The position numbers and the translations under genes were made by a program. The notes under the pieces were generated by a model that saw only the letters and a program-made list of their open reading frames with translations, made no database searches and was not told the DNA's origin. From Verrucomicrobiota bacterium (GTDB taxonomy: Bacteria > Verrucomicrobiota > Verrucomicrobiia > Chthoniobacterales > UBA10450), in the NCBI GenBank assembly GCA_003220055.1, contig QHRF01000005.1, positions 1 to 50,138 on the forward strand: DNA of 50,138 nucleotides, in the 5' to 3' direction. Positions 1-8,818 of this stretch are shown one piece after another. Positions within the stretch are counted from its first letter, which is position 1, and each line of letters begins with the position of its first letter.

Positions 1-1077
1 AATTTCAACGCGGGCCAGTTTACCAAGCAATTGCAGCTCGGCGCATTCATTCCGGAGATCGACCCGAAATTACGCGGCATTCCGACGATGCATACCGAAG
101 CGGCCTGCGCTTCCGGAGCGCTTTCCGTTTTACTCGGCGCGGAATGGGTCATGGGCGGGCTTTACGATGCGGTGCTGGTGGTTGGCGCAGAGCAACAAAA
201 GACGATGTCGTCGCTCGATGGCTCGGATGTTCTCGGCGCGGCGGCCGATTATCACAACGAAAAACCGGAATACGGCGATTTTATGTTCCCGAAGCTTTTC
301 GGGCGGATCGCGCAAATTTATATTGATAAGTATGGCGCTAAAGAGTCGGACCTGGCCACGGTCGCCTGGAAAAACTACGCGCACGCGAAACTGAATCCGT
401 TGGCGCAAATGCGCGACGCCGATTTGACGCTCGATTGCGCCTCGCAAATTTCGGACAAAAACCCGAGCGTCGCGCCGCCGCTAAAGGTTTCCGATTGCTC
501 GCAAATCACCGACGGCGCGGCTTCGGTCGTGCTCGTTTCTGGAAAATATTTGGAGAAGATTGGCCGCGAGAAAAAGAAGACGCCGCGATTACTCGGCTTT
601 GGTCACGCGACTGACTATTTGCCGCTCGATAAAAAAGACGCGCCGACCTTTTCGATTGCGCGCAAGGCGGCCGAGCAAGCGTTTAGCATGGCCAATATGA
701 AACCGCGCGATCTGCACGGCGCTGACGTGCACGATTGTTTTTCGATCACCGAGATCGTGGTTTACGAAATTCTCGGTTTGGCCGAGCCGGGCAAGGGCGC
801 GGAACTGGCCAAGAGTGGCGCGACCACGCTGCCGCAGGTCCGACATGAGAAAATGCGCGGCCAGTTTCCGTTTGAAATTCCGGTTAATGCCGGCGGCGGA
901 CTAATTGGCGACGGTCATCCGGTGGGCGCGACCGGCGTGCGACAGGTGGTCGAAGCGTATCAGCATCTGACCGAACAAGCGGGCGCGCGTCAGATTCCAA
1001 ACGCCAGGCGTTATCTGACCTTCAACATGGGCGGCAGTCTGACGACATCCGTCGCGATGTTGTGGGGCAGGGATTAA
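1..1077 (+). CDS. SCP2-type thiolase (acyl-CoA acetyltransferase family), 5'-truncated
   Basis: The reading frame is open from base 1, so the N-terminus lies outside the window; 358 residues are visible. Thiolases make or cleave the C-C bond of 3-ketoacyl-CoA. The nucleophilic Cys lies in EAACASG (codon 106-108), a later HDCF motif is typical of the SCP2/SCP-x thiolase subgroup, and GDGHPVGATG holds the catalytic His. The usual C-terminal thiolase Cys motif (CxGGG) is replaced by FNMGGS, which also fits SCP2 thiolases, where the HDCF cysteine is thought to act as acid/base. The neighbouring reductase, acyl-CoA mutase and CoA-transferase genes suggest a role in acyl-CoA turnover. Substrate chain length cannot be read from the sequence. 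Confidence 0.9.
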   Translation, partial: NFNAGQFTKQLQLGAFIPEIDPKLRGIPTMHTEAACASGALSVLLGAEWVMGGLYDAVLVVGAEQQKTMSSLDGSDVLGAAADYHNEKPEYGDFMFPKLFGRIAQIYIDKYGAKESDLATVAWKNYAHAKLNPLAQMRDADLTLDCASQISDKNPSVAPPLKVSDCSQITDGAASVVLVSGKYLEKIGREKKKTPRLLGFGHATDYLPLDKKDAPTFSIARKAAEQAFSMANMKPRDLHGADVHDCFSITEIVVYEILGLAEPGKGAELAKSGATTLPQVRHEKMRGQFPFEIPVNAGGGLIGDGHPVGATGVRQVVEAYQHLTEQAGARQIPNARRYLTFNMGGSLTTSVAMLWGRD

Positions 1078-1409
1078 ACGGCGTCGTCGCGGAGCTCCGC
1101 GAGCCGGTTTCGGACGGCTTCGCAGCGTTTGCGTTCGCGAATCGCGTCTGCTTCGGGTAAACACTGAGCCTCATAAGGCGGCCGCGCCGGTTGGAGGCAT
1201 CCTTGCACAAAATCATTTGCTAATCCCGTGCTCGCGAGTTTTGTCGCCGTCCGAAGCTCTTCCGCTTCGGCGAGGAGCTGGTCCCGAATAGCAATGTAGG
1301 CGTTGATCTCGGCGGCGGAATAAGCTGACCCGAATGCTGAGCTGATTGTGATTGCCGTGCGCGCTTTCGGCTTCGCTGCCGGTATGGTGGAGCTGATGGC
1401 AAGAGGCAT
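1074..1409 (-). CDS. Hypothetical protein, doubtful
   Basis: A 111-codon frame that reads toward the thiolase gene and overlaps its stop by a few bases. The middle (AYSAAEINAYIAIRDQLL and the following Glu/Leu-rich stretch) could form helices. The C-terminal half is rich in Arg, Glu and Cys. The frame is open upstream to the stop of the next minus-strand gene (1482), so the start is uncertain. I recognise no domain. It is listed because it is the only plausible gene in a 400-base gap, but it may be a chance frame. Confidence 0.35.
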   Translation of the reverse strand: MPLAISSTIPAAKPKARTAITISSAFGSAYSAAEINAYIAIRDQLLAEAEELRTATKLASTGLANDFVQGCLQPARPPYEAQCLPEADAIRERKRCEAVRNRLAELRDDAV

Positions 1410-1481
1410 GCATCCCCAAAGAGCATTTCCCGTGCTGACCTCGGCCCGCGACTTGACGTCGATGTTTTTCGCGCGATTGCG

Positions 1482-1850
1482 CTAAATAATCGCGTAGATC
1501 AGAAACACGCCCAGAGCGAAAGCGGCTGCGCCCCAAGCGATTTGAATCGTTCGATTTCTGGCGAGCCACCAATCGATCATTCGTCGATGTCGATCTAAGC
1601 CGAGCAGTAGCGTTGCGGCTGCGACGATTAAAATGAGTCCGCCGAGAATGCGCAGCAGCGCAGGCGCTTTCGAATCCTCCGCGGCTGCCAACAGGCCCAA
1701 ACCCAAGACCGCTCGAATTGCCGTGGCAACCCAAAGCCCGGTCTTATCGGCAAAAAGTCGCGCGATATCATTAGCTCGACCTGGAAAAAAGATGGCCAGT
1801 ACGCCCATGGCTGCGACGAAGGCGCTTAGAATCAAGGCCAACGCAGTCAT
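1482..1850 (-). CDS. Small integral membrane protein, unknown function
   Basis: 122 residues, almost all hydrophobic. Predicted membrane segments lie at about residues 3-22, 40-57, 64-83 and 103-121, separated by short basic loops such as DRHRRMIDWW. This layout suggests a four-helix membrane protein. It faces away from the VOC-protein gene at 1901, leaving a gap of about 50 bases that may hold divergent promoters. No catalytic motif is visible. I do not recognise the family. Confidence 0.65.
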   Translation of the reverse strand: MTALALILSAFVAAMGVLAIFFPGRANDIARLFADKTGLWVATAIRAVLGLGLLAAAEDSKAPALLRILGGLILIVAAATLLLGLDRHRRMIDWWLARNRTIQIAWGAAAFALGVFLIYAII

Positions 1851-1900
1851 ATCTGCGTTTTACCGCTTTAATTTTGCCATTCCCAACTTTTATTTGAGCC

Positions 1901-2287
1901 ATGAAAGTACCATTTACGCTCGGCGTGGTCGGCCATTTCGGCCTGGCCGTGCGCGATCCGAAGAAAAGCGCCCGCTGGTTTCAAGGAATCCTCGGTTTAC
2001 GTAAAGAATTTGAATTCGACAACGGAATCGCGGTCGGGAATGACAACGTCACCATCGCGCTGTTTAAAGGGAATCCGTCGCCGCAAACTTTCGATCACAT
2101 GTCGTTTCATCTGCCCAATGTGTCGATCTTGCGAAAAGCGCTCGCGCATTTGAAAAAGCACAAGGTCGAGATTGAGGATCCGGGTGACGAGATCGGTCCG
2201 GAAGGGCCGGGTTCGCCGCACATGGGTCTCTGGTTTCACGATCCCGATGGCTATCGTTGGGAACTCAGCGTGCAGGGCGGACGCTAA
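1901..2287 (+). CDS. VOC-superfamily (glyoxalase/dioxygenase-like) protein
   Basis: 128 residues with the paired beta-alpha-beta-beta-beta pattern of vicinal oxygen chelate proteins. Candidate metal ligands are the His in VGHFGLAV (about residue 12), the His in FDHMSFHL (about 67) and the Glu in YRWELSV near the C-terminus. The FHDPDGYRWEL ending is typical of small single-domain glyoxalase/bleomycin-resistance family members. The acyl-CoA context made me consider methylmalonyl-CoA epimerase, but the sequence lacks that enzyme's characteristic motifs, so no substrate is assigned. Confidence 0.8.
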   Translation: MKVPFTLGVVGHFGLAVRDPKKSARWFQGILGLRKEFEFDNGIAVGNDNVTIALFKGNPSPQTFDHMSFHLPNVSILRKALAHLKKHKVEIEDPGDEIGPEGPGSPHMGLWFHDPDGYRWELSVQGGR

Positions 2288-2419
2288 GTAGACGGTCAAG
2301 CTCGAGATGGGCGGCGAGTGAGTGGTCGGGAAGCTCACGAATCAATTATCGGTGCAAGGTGGCAAATAGATCGGTTGGCGCGGCCCAAAAATTGCGCATT
2401 GTTTTGCGGGAGTTAAATT

Positions 2420-2644
2420 GTGAACGGGATGCTTGGACTCATCGTCGGCTGTCTAAAATGGGCTGCGGTCGGTTTCGTCGTGGCCTTTGTTCTCATGAAA
2501 CTCTATGAAGGCAGCCATATTCATGACGATGTCCCCAGACCCGAATTCAAGGTCCGGCAATCAAGGCGCGCGGTGCTGGTGCTTTCCACATTTGCGGGAA
2601 TGCTGTCGGCGCTAGTTTGGTTGTTAGTGCAGACTTGGGACTGA
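2420..2644 (+). CDS. Small two-helix membrane protein
   Basis: 74 residues from a GTG start; an ATG three codons in is equally possible. Two hydrophobic segments (about residues 4-26 and 49-70) flank a polar loop containing HIHDDVPRP. The gene ends 15 bases before the stop of the convergent reductase gene. Family and function are unknown. Hydrophobic pattern and codon use look genuine, but it is too short to be sure. Confidence 0.55.
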   Translation: MNGMLGLIVGCLKWAAVGFVVAFVLMKLYEGSHIHDDVPRPEFKVRQSRRAVLVLSTFAGMLSALVWLLVQTWD

Positions 2645-2658
2645 TCCGCGAGTCCGAT

Positions 2659-3414
2659 TTATCCCATGTAAAAACCGCCGTTAACGTTGAGCACGTGCCC
2701 GGTGATGTAACTTGCCATCGGTGACGCCAGAAATAGCGCGGCATCGACAATTTCGCGCACGTCGCCGAGCCGGCCGAGTGGAATCTGCTTCTTGAAATTT
2801 TCAGTGACCTCGTCGGGCATCCCTTTGCTCATCCCAACATCGATGAATCCAGGCGCGATCGCGTTGACGGTTATATTCTGACGCGCGAGCTCACGCGCCG
2901 AAACTTTGGTCAGGGCGACAATCGCAGCTTTGCTGGAGGAATAATTGGCCTGACCGAACAAGCCCACTTGTCCGCTGACCGACGACAAATTCACGATCCG
3001 TCCGCCGTTTCGCAGAATCGGGATCGCTTTTTGGGTGGCGTTGAACGTTCCGGTGAGATTGACGCGGACAATGCTTTCGAATTCTTCCAGCGACATCTTC
3101 TTGATTGTGCGGTCGCGAATGACTCCGGAGTTGTTCACGAGAATATCGAGACCACCATGTCGATCTTGAATTTGTTTCATCATCGCTTCGACTTGCTGCG
3201 GCTGAGTCACGTCGCAATCAATCACCAGCGGATCCTTCAATTCCTTCGCCACACTTTCCGCATCGGCTTTGTTCTGGCCTTGCGGGTCCGTGAAATAATT
3301 GACCACGCAGGTCGCGCCGTGTTTGCCGAAAGCTTTGGTCATCTCGGCGCCGATGCCGCGCGAGCTGCCGGTCACGAGGACAACTTTACCGGTAAAATCC
3401 AATGCGTCGGGCAT
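2659..3414 (-). CDS. Short-chain dehydrogenase/reductase, FabG/PhaB-like
   Basis: 251 residues, the usual length of a classical SDR. Visible motifs are the nucleotide-binding TGSSRGIG (15-22), the NNSG structural motif (94-97), catalytic Ser near 145 (NLSSVSG), Tyr158 and Lys162 (YSSSK), and a C-terminal NVNGGFYMG like that of 3-oxoacyl-ACP and acetoacetyl-CoA reductases. It would reduce a 3-ketoacyl thioester, or oxidise the 3-hydroxy form, with NAD(P). The nearby thiolase and acyl-CoA enzymes favour a CoA rather than an ACP substrate, but this is inference. The start codon abuts an inverted repeat at 3414-3509. Confidence 0.9.
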   Translation of the reverse strand: MPDALDFTGKVVLVTGSSRGIGAEMTKAFGKHGATCVVNYFTDPQGQNKADAESVAKELKDPLVIDCDVTQPQQVEAMMKQIQDRHGGLDILVNNSGVIRDRTIKKMSLEEFESIVRVNLTGTFNATQKAIPILRNGGRIVNLSSVSGQVGLFGQANYSSSKAAIVALTKVSARELARQNITVNAIAPGFIDVGMSKGMPDEVTENFKKQIPLGRLGDVREIVDAALFLASPMASYITGHVLNVNGGFYMG

Positions 3415-3509
3415 AGACAGGATTTACAGGATTATCAGGATGAGGTTGAAAGGCAAATCAGATAGGGAAATCCTGTTTTGAAATCCAAAAATCCTGTTAA
3501 TCCTGTCTA
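3414..3509. repeat. Imperfect inverted repeat between divergent genes
   Basis: A left arm at 3414-3434 (TAGACAGGATTTACAGGAT) is repeated in reverse complement at 3489-3509 (ATCCTGTTAATCCTGTCTA), with further AATCCTGTTTT between them. The element fills nearly the whole gap between the reductase and the mutase gene. It touches the reductase start codon and ends 5 bases before the mutase ATG. A cruciform or mRNA hairpin is possible. Confidence 0.8.
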
Positions 3510-3513
3510 GTTC

Positions 3514-4689
3514 ATGGCTTCACCGATCCGAATTTTGACCGCCGTCCCGATTTGCGATGGGCACGACAGCGCGATCAACACGATCAATCTCGAGTTCATC
3601 CGGCACGGGATCGAGGTCGTTTATCTGGGATATCATCGATCGGTTGGCGACATCGTGCGTGCGGCGATCCAGGAAGACGTTCGCGCGATCGGTATTTCCA
3701 GTTACAACGGTGGTCACATCGAGTTTTTCGCGGAAGTAGTCGCTCTTTTGCGCGAGAAAGGCGCGGCCGACATCAAGGTGTTCGGCGGCGGCGGCGGCAC
3801 AATCACGCACGAGGACGCCGCGATGATGCGCCGCAAAGGCGTGGACGAAATCTTTTTCGCCGGCACATCGCTCGACGAGATGGTGAAGTTCGTTCATCAA
3901 CGTTATGGCAAGCCGCGCGCGAAACGCGCGCGCGCAAAAAGTTCGGACATCGAGCTCGCTCATAAGTTGACCGAAATCGAAGACAAAAAGAAAATTCGAA
4001 ATTCGAAATTCGGAATTCGAAATTCGTGTAAAACGCGCGTAATCGGATTTACGGGTCCAGGTGGTGCGGGCAAGACAACACTGATCGACGAGTTGGTGCT
4101 GCGTTTTTTGAACAAAGATCGACAATCGCGCGTCGCGATCTTGTCGCACGATCCGAGCGTGATCGGCGAGGGCGCGCTGCTGGGTGATCGCGCGACGATG
4201 ATTAATTCCCAAAACGATCGCGTTTTCATGCGAAGCATGGCTACGCGCGGACAGGCCGGAGGACTCTCGCCGGCAACCCACGATTGCCTCGCGCTCCTCG
4301 CCCGATCGGGATTCGATTATGTGATCATTGAAACGGTCGGCACGGGCCAGGAAGCGATGCCGTTTCAGAAAAATGGAATTGTCGATCAAACCGTGTTGGT
4401 GATGAACCCGGATTACGGCAGCCGGCTGCAGTTACAAAAAATCGTGATGCTCGATCTGGCCGATATCGTGGTCGTGAACAAAAGCGATTTGCAACGTGCC
4501 CGGACCGCGCACACGGAGATTGAACAACGGCTCGAGCAAAATCGGCGCGCCCAGTGCCTGATCGATACCGTCGCAAAACGGCATCGCGACTCTGGCGTCG
4601 ACAAATTGTTCGGGTTAATTTCAACGAGCGACAAATCTAAACGCGGAAAGGAACGGAAAAGCCATGAGCAAGCTCGGACAGGTCGTTGA
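3514..4689 (+). CDS. B12-binding domain plus MeaB-like GTPase chaperone (N-terminal part of IcmF-type mutase)
   Basis: 391 residues. Residues 1-130 are a cobalamin-binding domain with DGHDSA (15-20, the lower-ligand His region) and the glycine run VFGGGGGTI (89-97) characteristic of IcmF. Residues 173-370 are a MeaB/ArgK-like GTPase with P-loop GPGGAGKT (181-188), ETVGTGQ (273-279) and NKSD (322-325). In fused isobutyryl-CoA mutases the order is B12 domain, GTPase, mutase barrel. Here the barrel is in the next, overlapping ORF in another frame. The GTPase would load and protect adenosylcobalamin. The linker at 160-172 (IRNSKFGIRNS) is encoded by a short repeat (3992-4026). Confidence 0.88.
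   Translation: MASPIRILTAVPICDGHDSAINTINLEFIRHGIEVVYLGYHRSVGDIVRAAIQEDVRAIGISSYNGGHIEFFAEVVALLREKGAADIKVFGGGGGTITHEDAAMMRRKGVDEIFFAGTSLDEMVKFVHQRYGKPRAKRARAKSSDIELAHKLTEIEDKKKIRNSKFGIRNSCKTRVIGFTGPGGAGKTTLIDELVLRFLNKDRQSRVAILSHDPSVIGEGALLGDRATMINSQNDRVFMRSMATRGQAGGLSPATHDCLALLARSGFDYVIIETVGTGQEAMPFQKNGIVDQTVLVMNPDYGSRLQLQKIVMLDLADIVVVNKSDLQRARTAHTEIEQRLEQNRRAQCLIDTVAKRHRDSGVDKLFGLISTSDKSKRGKERKSHEQARTGR
3992..4026. repeat. AATTCGAAATTCG-type repeat inside the mutase linker
   Basis: About 35 bases made of repeated, partly self-complementary AATTCGAAATTCG and GGAATTCG units, much more AT-rich than the flanking gene. It is translated in frame as KIRNSKFGIRNS between the B12 and GTPase domains, where a flexible linker would tolerate extra residues. 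Confidence 0.8.
4645..4652 (+). promoter_or_regulatory. Ribosome-binding site for the mutase barrel ORF
   Basis: GGAAAGGA lies 11 bases before the ATG at 4664, inside the end of the upstream ORF. It supports independent, coupled translation of the second mutase ORF rather than a simple sequencing frameshift. Confidence 0.5.
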
Positions 4690-6472
4690 GTCGGTTGAGA
4701 CATATAACCAATTCGTGCTCGACCAGGTGAAACGCGCGCGCAGCGATGAAAAATTCGGGCGCGACCTGCTCGGCCGTTGGAACGACATCAAAGCGAAAAT
4801 TCCGACGACCCGTGCGCCGACGGGTTTGCCGTTGCCGCGACTCGCCCTTCCTGAAATCGATGAGCCGGGTGAAATCGCGCGCTTTTTGTTAGGTGAAGGA
4901 TTGCCCGGCGAGTTTCCATTTCTGAACGGCGCCTATCGCGAGATGTATCTCGAGCCCGTTCGCGAAGTAGAAAGCTTCGAGAAAGACGGCGAAACGAAAA
5001 AGAGCAAGACCGACAAAAAGATTCCGCAAGCCGAAGAACCGACGCGTTTGTTCTCGGGTCTGATGTTGGCTGAAGACACAAACGAGCGTTTCCACTATCT
5101 CACGCGTCATCAGCGGACGCACCGGCTCAGCACGGCGTTCGATGGTCCGACTCTCTATGGGATCGACAGCGATGCGGACGGCGTTTTCGGAAAAATCGGC
5201 GAGGGCGGCGTCGCGATCGACACCGTCGAGGACATGGTCCGTCTCTACGACGGCTTCGATCTCGGTTCGGCAAATTTTTCGGCGTCGATGACGATCAGTG
5301 GGCCGGCCCCGATCATCATGGCGATGTACATCGCGGCCGCGAAACGCCGCTTCGGTCCGAGCGTTGTGCCAAAACTACGCGGCACAATCCAGGCCGACAT
5401 TTTCAAGGAAGTTCAGGCCCAGAACGAAACGATTTTCCCAATCGAACCTTCGCTGCGATTCCTGACCGACATGGTGGAATTCACCACCCGTGAAATGCCG
5501 CGCTGGTATCCGATCTCGATCAGCGGCTATCACATCGGCGAAGCCGGTTCGACGCCGGTGCAGCAGGCGGCTTACACACTCTCGAACGGCTTTGCTTACG
5601 CGGAAATGTTCGCGGCCCGCGGAATTCCAGTCGATCAATTCGGACCACGGCTTTCATTCTTCCTCGATTGCGGGCTCGACGTCGAATACATCGCGCTCGC
5701 GCGCGTGTCCCGGCGCATCTGGGCGATTGGAATGCGCGACGTCTTTGGCGCCGGACCGAAAGCGCAGCTTTACAAGTTGCACACTCAAACCAGCGGTCGC
5801 TCGCTCATCGCCGCGGAATTCAAAAATAATCTCACCCGCACGGCCGCTGAATTGATCCTCGCTTACATGAACGCGACCAATTCATGTCACTCCAATAGCG
5901 CCGACGAACCATTTACCACGCCGAGCGAAGAATGGATCCGGCTCGCGGCGCACGGCCAGGCGATCTTGCTCGAGGAGTCAGGCATTTTTAAACACACCAT
6001 GAACATGCTGAGCGGTTCGCCTGGCATGAAAGCGGTCGAACGCGCAGTCGAGGCCGCGATCCTCGAGGAATTTCGCGAGATCGAACGGCTCGGTGGGGTG
6101 CTCGCGGCGGTGGAAGACCGCTATCAGCGCAGCCAAATCCAAAATGCCTCGCACCGTTACGAGCAACAGATTAACGACGGCGTCCGGCCAATCATCGGAC
6201 TGAATCGTTATCGCAACGGCAGCGACGATATGCCGGAAGTGAAACTCGCGCGCACGCCACGGAAGAAACAGCAGTTGCAGGTCGAGCGACTGGCGAAATT
6301 TAAAAAGAAAAACGCCGACAAATCGAAACGCGCTCTCGATAAACTCGCGGCCGCGGTCGAGAGCGGGAAAAATTGTTTTCCGGAATTGCTCGAGGCCGTC
6401 GAGGTCTGCTCGTTAGGCCAGATCACCGGCCGACTTCAGGAAGTCGTCGGCAGGTTCCGGCCGATGGTATAA
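4664..6472 (+). CDS. Acyl-CoA mutase large (catalytic barrel) subunit, IcmF/MCM-like
   Basis: 602 residues matching the substrate-binding TIM-barrel half of adenosylcobalamin-dependent mutases. Recognisable stretches are RLSTAFDGPTLYG (154-166), GKIGEGGVAIDTVEDM (176-191), GFDLGSANFSASMTISGPAP (197-216), and DGVRPIIGLNRYR near the C-terminus. The start region and STAFDGPTLYG follow isobutyryl-CoA mutase/IcmF rather than standard MutA/MutB. It should isomerise a short branched or linear acyl-CoA (isobutyryl/butyryl or similar) together with the preceding B12/GTPase protein; the exact substrate is not certain. It overlaps the upstream ORF by 26 bases in a different frame. The last 60 residues are Lys-rich before a final helix. 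Confidence 0.9.
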   Translation: MSKLGQVVESVETYNQFVLDQVKRARSDEKFGRDLLGRWNDIKAKIPTTRAPTGLPLPRLALPEIDEPGEIARFLLGEGLPGEFPFLNGAYREMYLEPVREVESFEKDGETKKSKTDKKIPQAEEPTRLFSGLMLAEDTNERFHYLTRHQRTHRLSTAFDGPTLYGIDSDADGVFGKIGEGGVAIDTVEDMVRLYDGFDLGSANFSASMTISGPAPIIMAMYIAAAKRRFGPSVVPKLRGTIQADIFKEVQAQNETIFPIEPSLRFLTDMVEFTTREMPRWYPISISGYHIGEAGSTPVQQAAYTLSNGFAYAEMFAARGIPVDQFGPRLSFFLDCGLDVEYIALARVSRRIWAIGMRDVFGAGPKAQLYKLHTQTSGRSLIAAEFKNNLTRTAAELILAYMNATNSCHSNSADEPFTTPSEEWIRLAAHGQAILLEESGIFKHTMNMLSGSPGMKAVERAVEAAILEEFREIERLGGVLAAVEDRYQRSQIQNASHRYEQQINDGVRPIIGLNRYRNGSDDMPEVKLARTPRKKQQLQVERLAKFKKKNADKSKRALDKLAAAVESGKNCFPELLEAVEVCSLGQITGRLQEVVGRFRPMV

Positions 6473-6946
6473 TCAACTGCGCTCGACCCGGCAGGAGTAA
6501 CAGCCCGCGCCGGCATTGTGAAGGTGCAGATAGCTAACCTTTGCGTCGTCGAAAAACTTTTCGATCTGCGACTCCAATTCCTTACCTGGTATGACGGCCG
6601 CGTTCACCATCATCCCTTTGGCATTGTAGGCGCGAACTGACATAACTCGGCTGGTCACTACGTCCGGAATTTCGCCTGGGGCCAGCTCGATTTCCTTGGC
6701 GGTTTCGCGGACAAAAATCGCCCCGGATGCGCGATACGGCGATTCAACGTCGTGATGGACGAAGGGCGCCAGAATGACGCGTTCGCCGATCTCCGCGTCT
6801 TGTAAGCTCACTCGACAAGGGAATCCCGGTTTTGCATCGACGATCAAACGGCGCGCGCCTTTTTGCGCGAGCTCATTGTCATCGAGCGAAAAGAGCGGCT
6901 CAAATTGCGTCAGTGGCAAACCAACAATTCGAAAATTTGTTTTCAT
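6473..6946 (-). CDS. DUF1203 family protein
   Basis: 157 residues from the MKTNFRIVGLP start; an upstream in-frame start at 6982 would add 12 unlikely residues. The sequence closely follows the DUF1203 pattern: GARRLIVDAKPGFPCRVSL, YRASGAIFVRE, MSVRAYNAKGMMV, and the C-terminal HNAGAGCYSCRVERS with two Cys. It is probably cytoplasmic, with no signal peptide. Biochemical function is unknown for the family. Its stop codon directly abuts the stop of the convergent mutase gene. Confidence 0.85.
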   Translation of the reverse strand: MKTNFRIVGLPLTQFEPLFSLDDNELAQKGARRLIVDAKPGFPCRVSLQDAEIGERVILAPFVHHDVESPYRASGAIFVRETAKEIELAPGEIPDVVTSRVMSVRAYNAKGMMVNAAVIPGKELESQIEKFFDDAKVSYLHLHNAGAGCYSCRVERS

Positions 6947-6995
6947 AGCGACACGATCAACGACCCTGTCGCCGCCAAACACCCGATTCTTGCGC

Positions 6996-7400
6996 CTATT
7001 TTTTGCCGACTTTCTTCAGTCGCATGTTCTGCCGGTAAAGCTCGACGCAACGGGAATCGGCTACCCGCGTCGTTTTGAGCGATACGATGATGTCGTCGCC
7101 GGCGCGCGTGATTGTGCCTGTCCCAGCGTTTCTGGCGCTGTCCTTGAACGTGAATTCGGCGGTTCCCTTGGAAGTGATTTTGCCGTTGCCGTCGGCGACT
7201 GGCAGTAAGCCGTGACCATCGTTGTAACCGGCGCTGAACCAAACGGTCACTACACTTCCGCTTTGCTCCAGGCTCATTTGAAACGTCGCTTGGCCGCTCA
7301 GAAAATTTCTGTCGGCATACTCGCCGGCGAAATCCGGCGGACCAGCAGCAATCGAAACTATCGCGAGCGCAACGAGCAAAATCAGACTTCGATTCTTCAT
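6996..7400 (-). CDS. Secreted hypothetical protein
   Basis: 134 residues from MKNRSLILLVALAIVSIAAG, a clear signal peptide (an upstream start at 7430 would spoil it). The mature part begins near GPPDFAGEYADR and is beta-rich, with SGQATFQMSLEQSG, AEFTFKDSARNAGTGT and a basic C-terminus. The pattern resembles small extracytoplasmic beta-barrel or lipocalin-like proteins, but no family is recognised. It is likely transcribed with the DUF1203 gene 49 bases downstream. Confidence 0.65.
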   Translation of the reverse strand: MKNRSLILLVALAIVSIAAGPPDFAGEYADRNFLSGQATFQMSLEQSGSVVTVWFSAGYNDGHGLLPVADGNGKITSKGTAEFTFKDSARNAGTGTITRAGDDIIVSLKTTRVADSRCVELYRQNMRLKKVGKK

Positions 7401-7504
7401 GGACGCGTTGTAACTCCGTGCGCGGAACATTGCGATCTCGAACCGTCACATGTCGAACGCATGCGATCTCCTTGATTCGTATTGTGAGCGTTTCGGACGG
7501 CGTT

Positions 7505-8818
7505 ATGCTGCGCGCAGTCATGCTTTCGGGGGAAATAGGCACCGGCGAAAGTGCGCGCAGTCGGATTACGTGGCGGCTTCTGCCGTTTCTCTTTCTCCTC
7601 TACGTCGCGAATTATCTCGATCGCACGAACATCGCGTATGCAACGCTCGGGATGAAGGGCGACCTCGGTCTAAGCGACTCGGTGTTCGGCACGGCGAGCG
7701 GAATTTTCTTCATCGGATATTTCGCACTCCAAATTCCCGGCGCGCTGCTGGTAGAACGCTGGAGCGCCAGATGGTTGTTGTCGCTAACGCTGATCACGTG
7801 GGGCGCACTGACAACCCTAACCGGTTTCGTGCGCACGCCGCTCGAACTTTACGGCGCGCGGTTTCTGCTGGGCGCAGCTGAAGCGGGATTTTTCCCCGGC
7901 GTGATTGTTTATCTCTCGCACTGGTTTATTTATCAGGACCGGGCCAAGGCGGTGGCGCGATTTATGGCGGCGATTCCAATTGGCTTTGTGCTCGGTGGAC
8001 CTATTGCCGGAAGTATTCTTCGGGTGCATTGGTTAGGCATCGTCGGATGGCGATGGCTTTTTCTTCTCGAAGGTTTGCCAGCGGTTCTGCTGGGGATAAC
8101 GGCGTTGTTCGTGCTGCCCGATTGGCCTAACGAAGCGCGATGGCTTCCGCCTAACGAGCGCGATTGGATCACTGCTCGCCTCAACGAAGAGCGCCGCGCG
8201 AAGGCGCACGCGGAGCAGATGACGATTTGGCAAGCGCTTCGACATCCAGCGGTGCTGGTGCTCACTGCCGGGCTGTTCTTCACCTATACCGGTGGGTACG
8301 CGTTTTGGTTTTGGTTTCCGACGATGCTCCAGCGACTCACCGGTTGGACAGATGTTCAACGCATCGGATGGGTGGGCGCGATTCCGTTTCTGGCGGGCTT
8401 GATCGGCATGCTCATTCTCGGCTGGAGCTCCGATCGCATGGGCGAGCGACGGTGGCATTTTGCTATTCCTCAATTGACGGCTGCGCTCGCACTCGGCGTG
8501 TGGTTTTTCATTCCGCATTCAAATATCCTGCTCATCCTCGTGTTCACGCTGCTCGGCTTCGGCACGGTGGCTTATCTGCCCTCATTTTGGGCGTTGCCTT
8601 CCGCGTTTCTCACCAGCTCAGCCGCCGCCGCGGCGATCGGCTTCATCAATTGCACCGCCAGCATCGGCGGCTTCGTCGGTCCGAAAATTATCGGCAATCT
8701 GAGTCAGCGCACCGGCTCGTTCACTGCCGGATTTATCTTCATGATCGTGTGCTTTACAATCGCGTCATTGCTGGTGCTGCTGTGTCCGCGGGAACGCTCA
8801 GCGCCACTCAGCGCTTGA
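7505..8818 (+). CDS. MFS transporter, anion:cation symporter (ACS)-like
   Basis: 437 residues from ATG 7505; ATG 7520 is also possible, and the longer frame from 7418 overlaps the divergent gene and is unlikely. About twelve membrane helices are visible in two halves, with a loop near the centre containing [24 protein letters not shown] in the first helix region and the helix 4-5 signature [16 protein letters not shown] are typical of the ACS family (uptake of tartrate, phthalate, galactonate and other organic anions). It probably imports a carboxylate that feeds the neighbouring acyl-CoA pathways; the substrate is unknown. Confidence 0.85.
   Translation: MLRAVMLSGEIGTGESARSRITWRLLPFLFLLYVANYLDRTNIAYATLGMKGDLGLSDSVFGTASGIFFIGYFALQIPGALLVERWSARWLLSLTLITWGALTTLTGFVRTPLELYGARFLLGAAEAGFFPGVIVYLSHWFIYQDRAKAVARFMAAIPIGFVLGGPIAGSILRVHWLGIVGWRWLFLLEGLPAVLLGITALFVLPDWPNEARWLPPNERDWITARLNEERRAKAHAEQMTIWQALRHPAVLVLTAGLFFTYTGGYAFWFWFPTMLQRLTGWTDVQRIGWVGAIPFLAGLIGMLILGWSSDRMGERRWHFAIPQLTAALALGVWFFIPHSNILLILVFTLLGFGTVAYLPSFWALPSAFLTSSAAAAAIGFINCTASIGGFVGPKIIGNLSQRTGSFTAGFIFMIVCFTIASLLVLLCPRERSAPLSA

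Noticed and set aside
1901-2287. Methylmalonyl-CoA epimerase
   Set aside because: The metabolic context is tempting, but the VOC protein lacks the epimerase motifs and looks like a generic small glyoxalase-family member.
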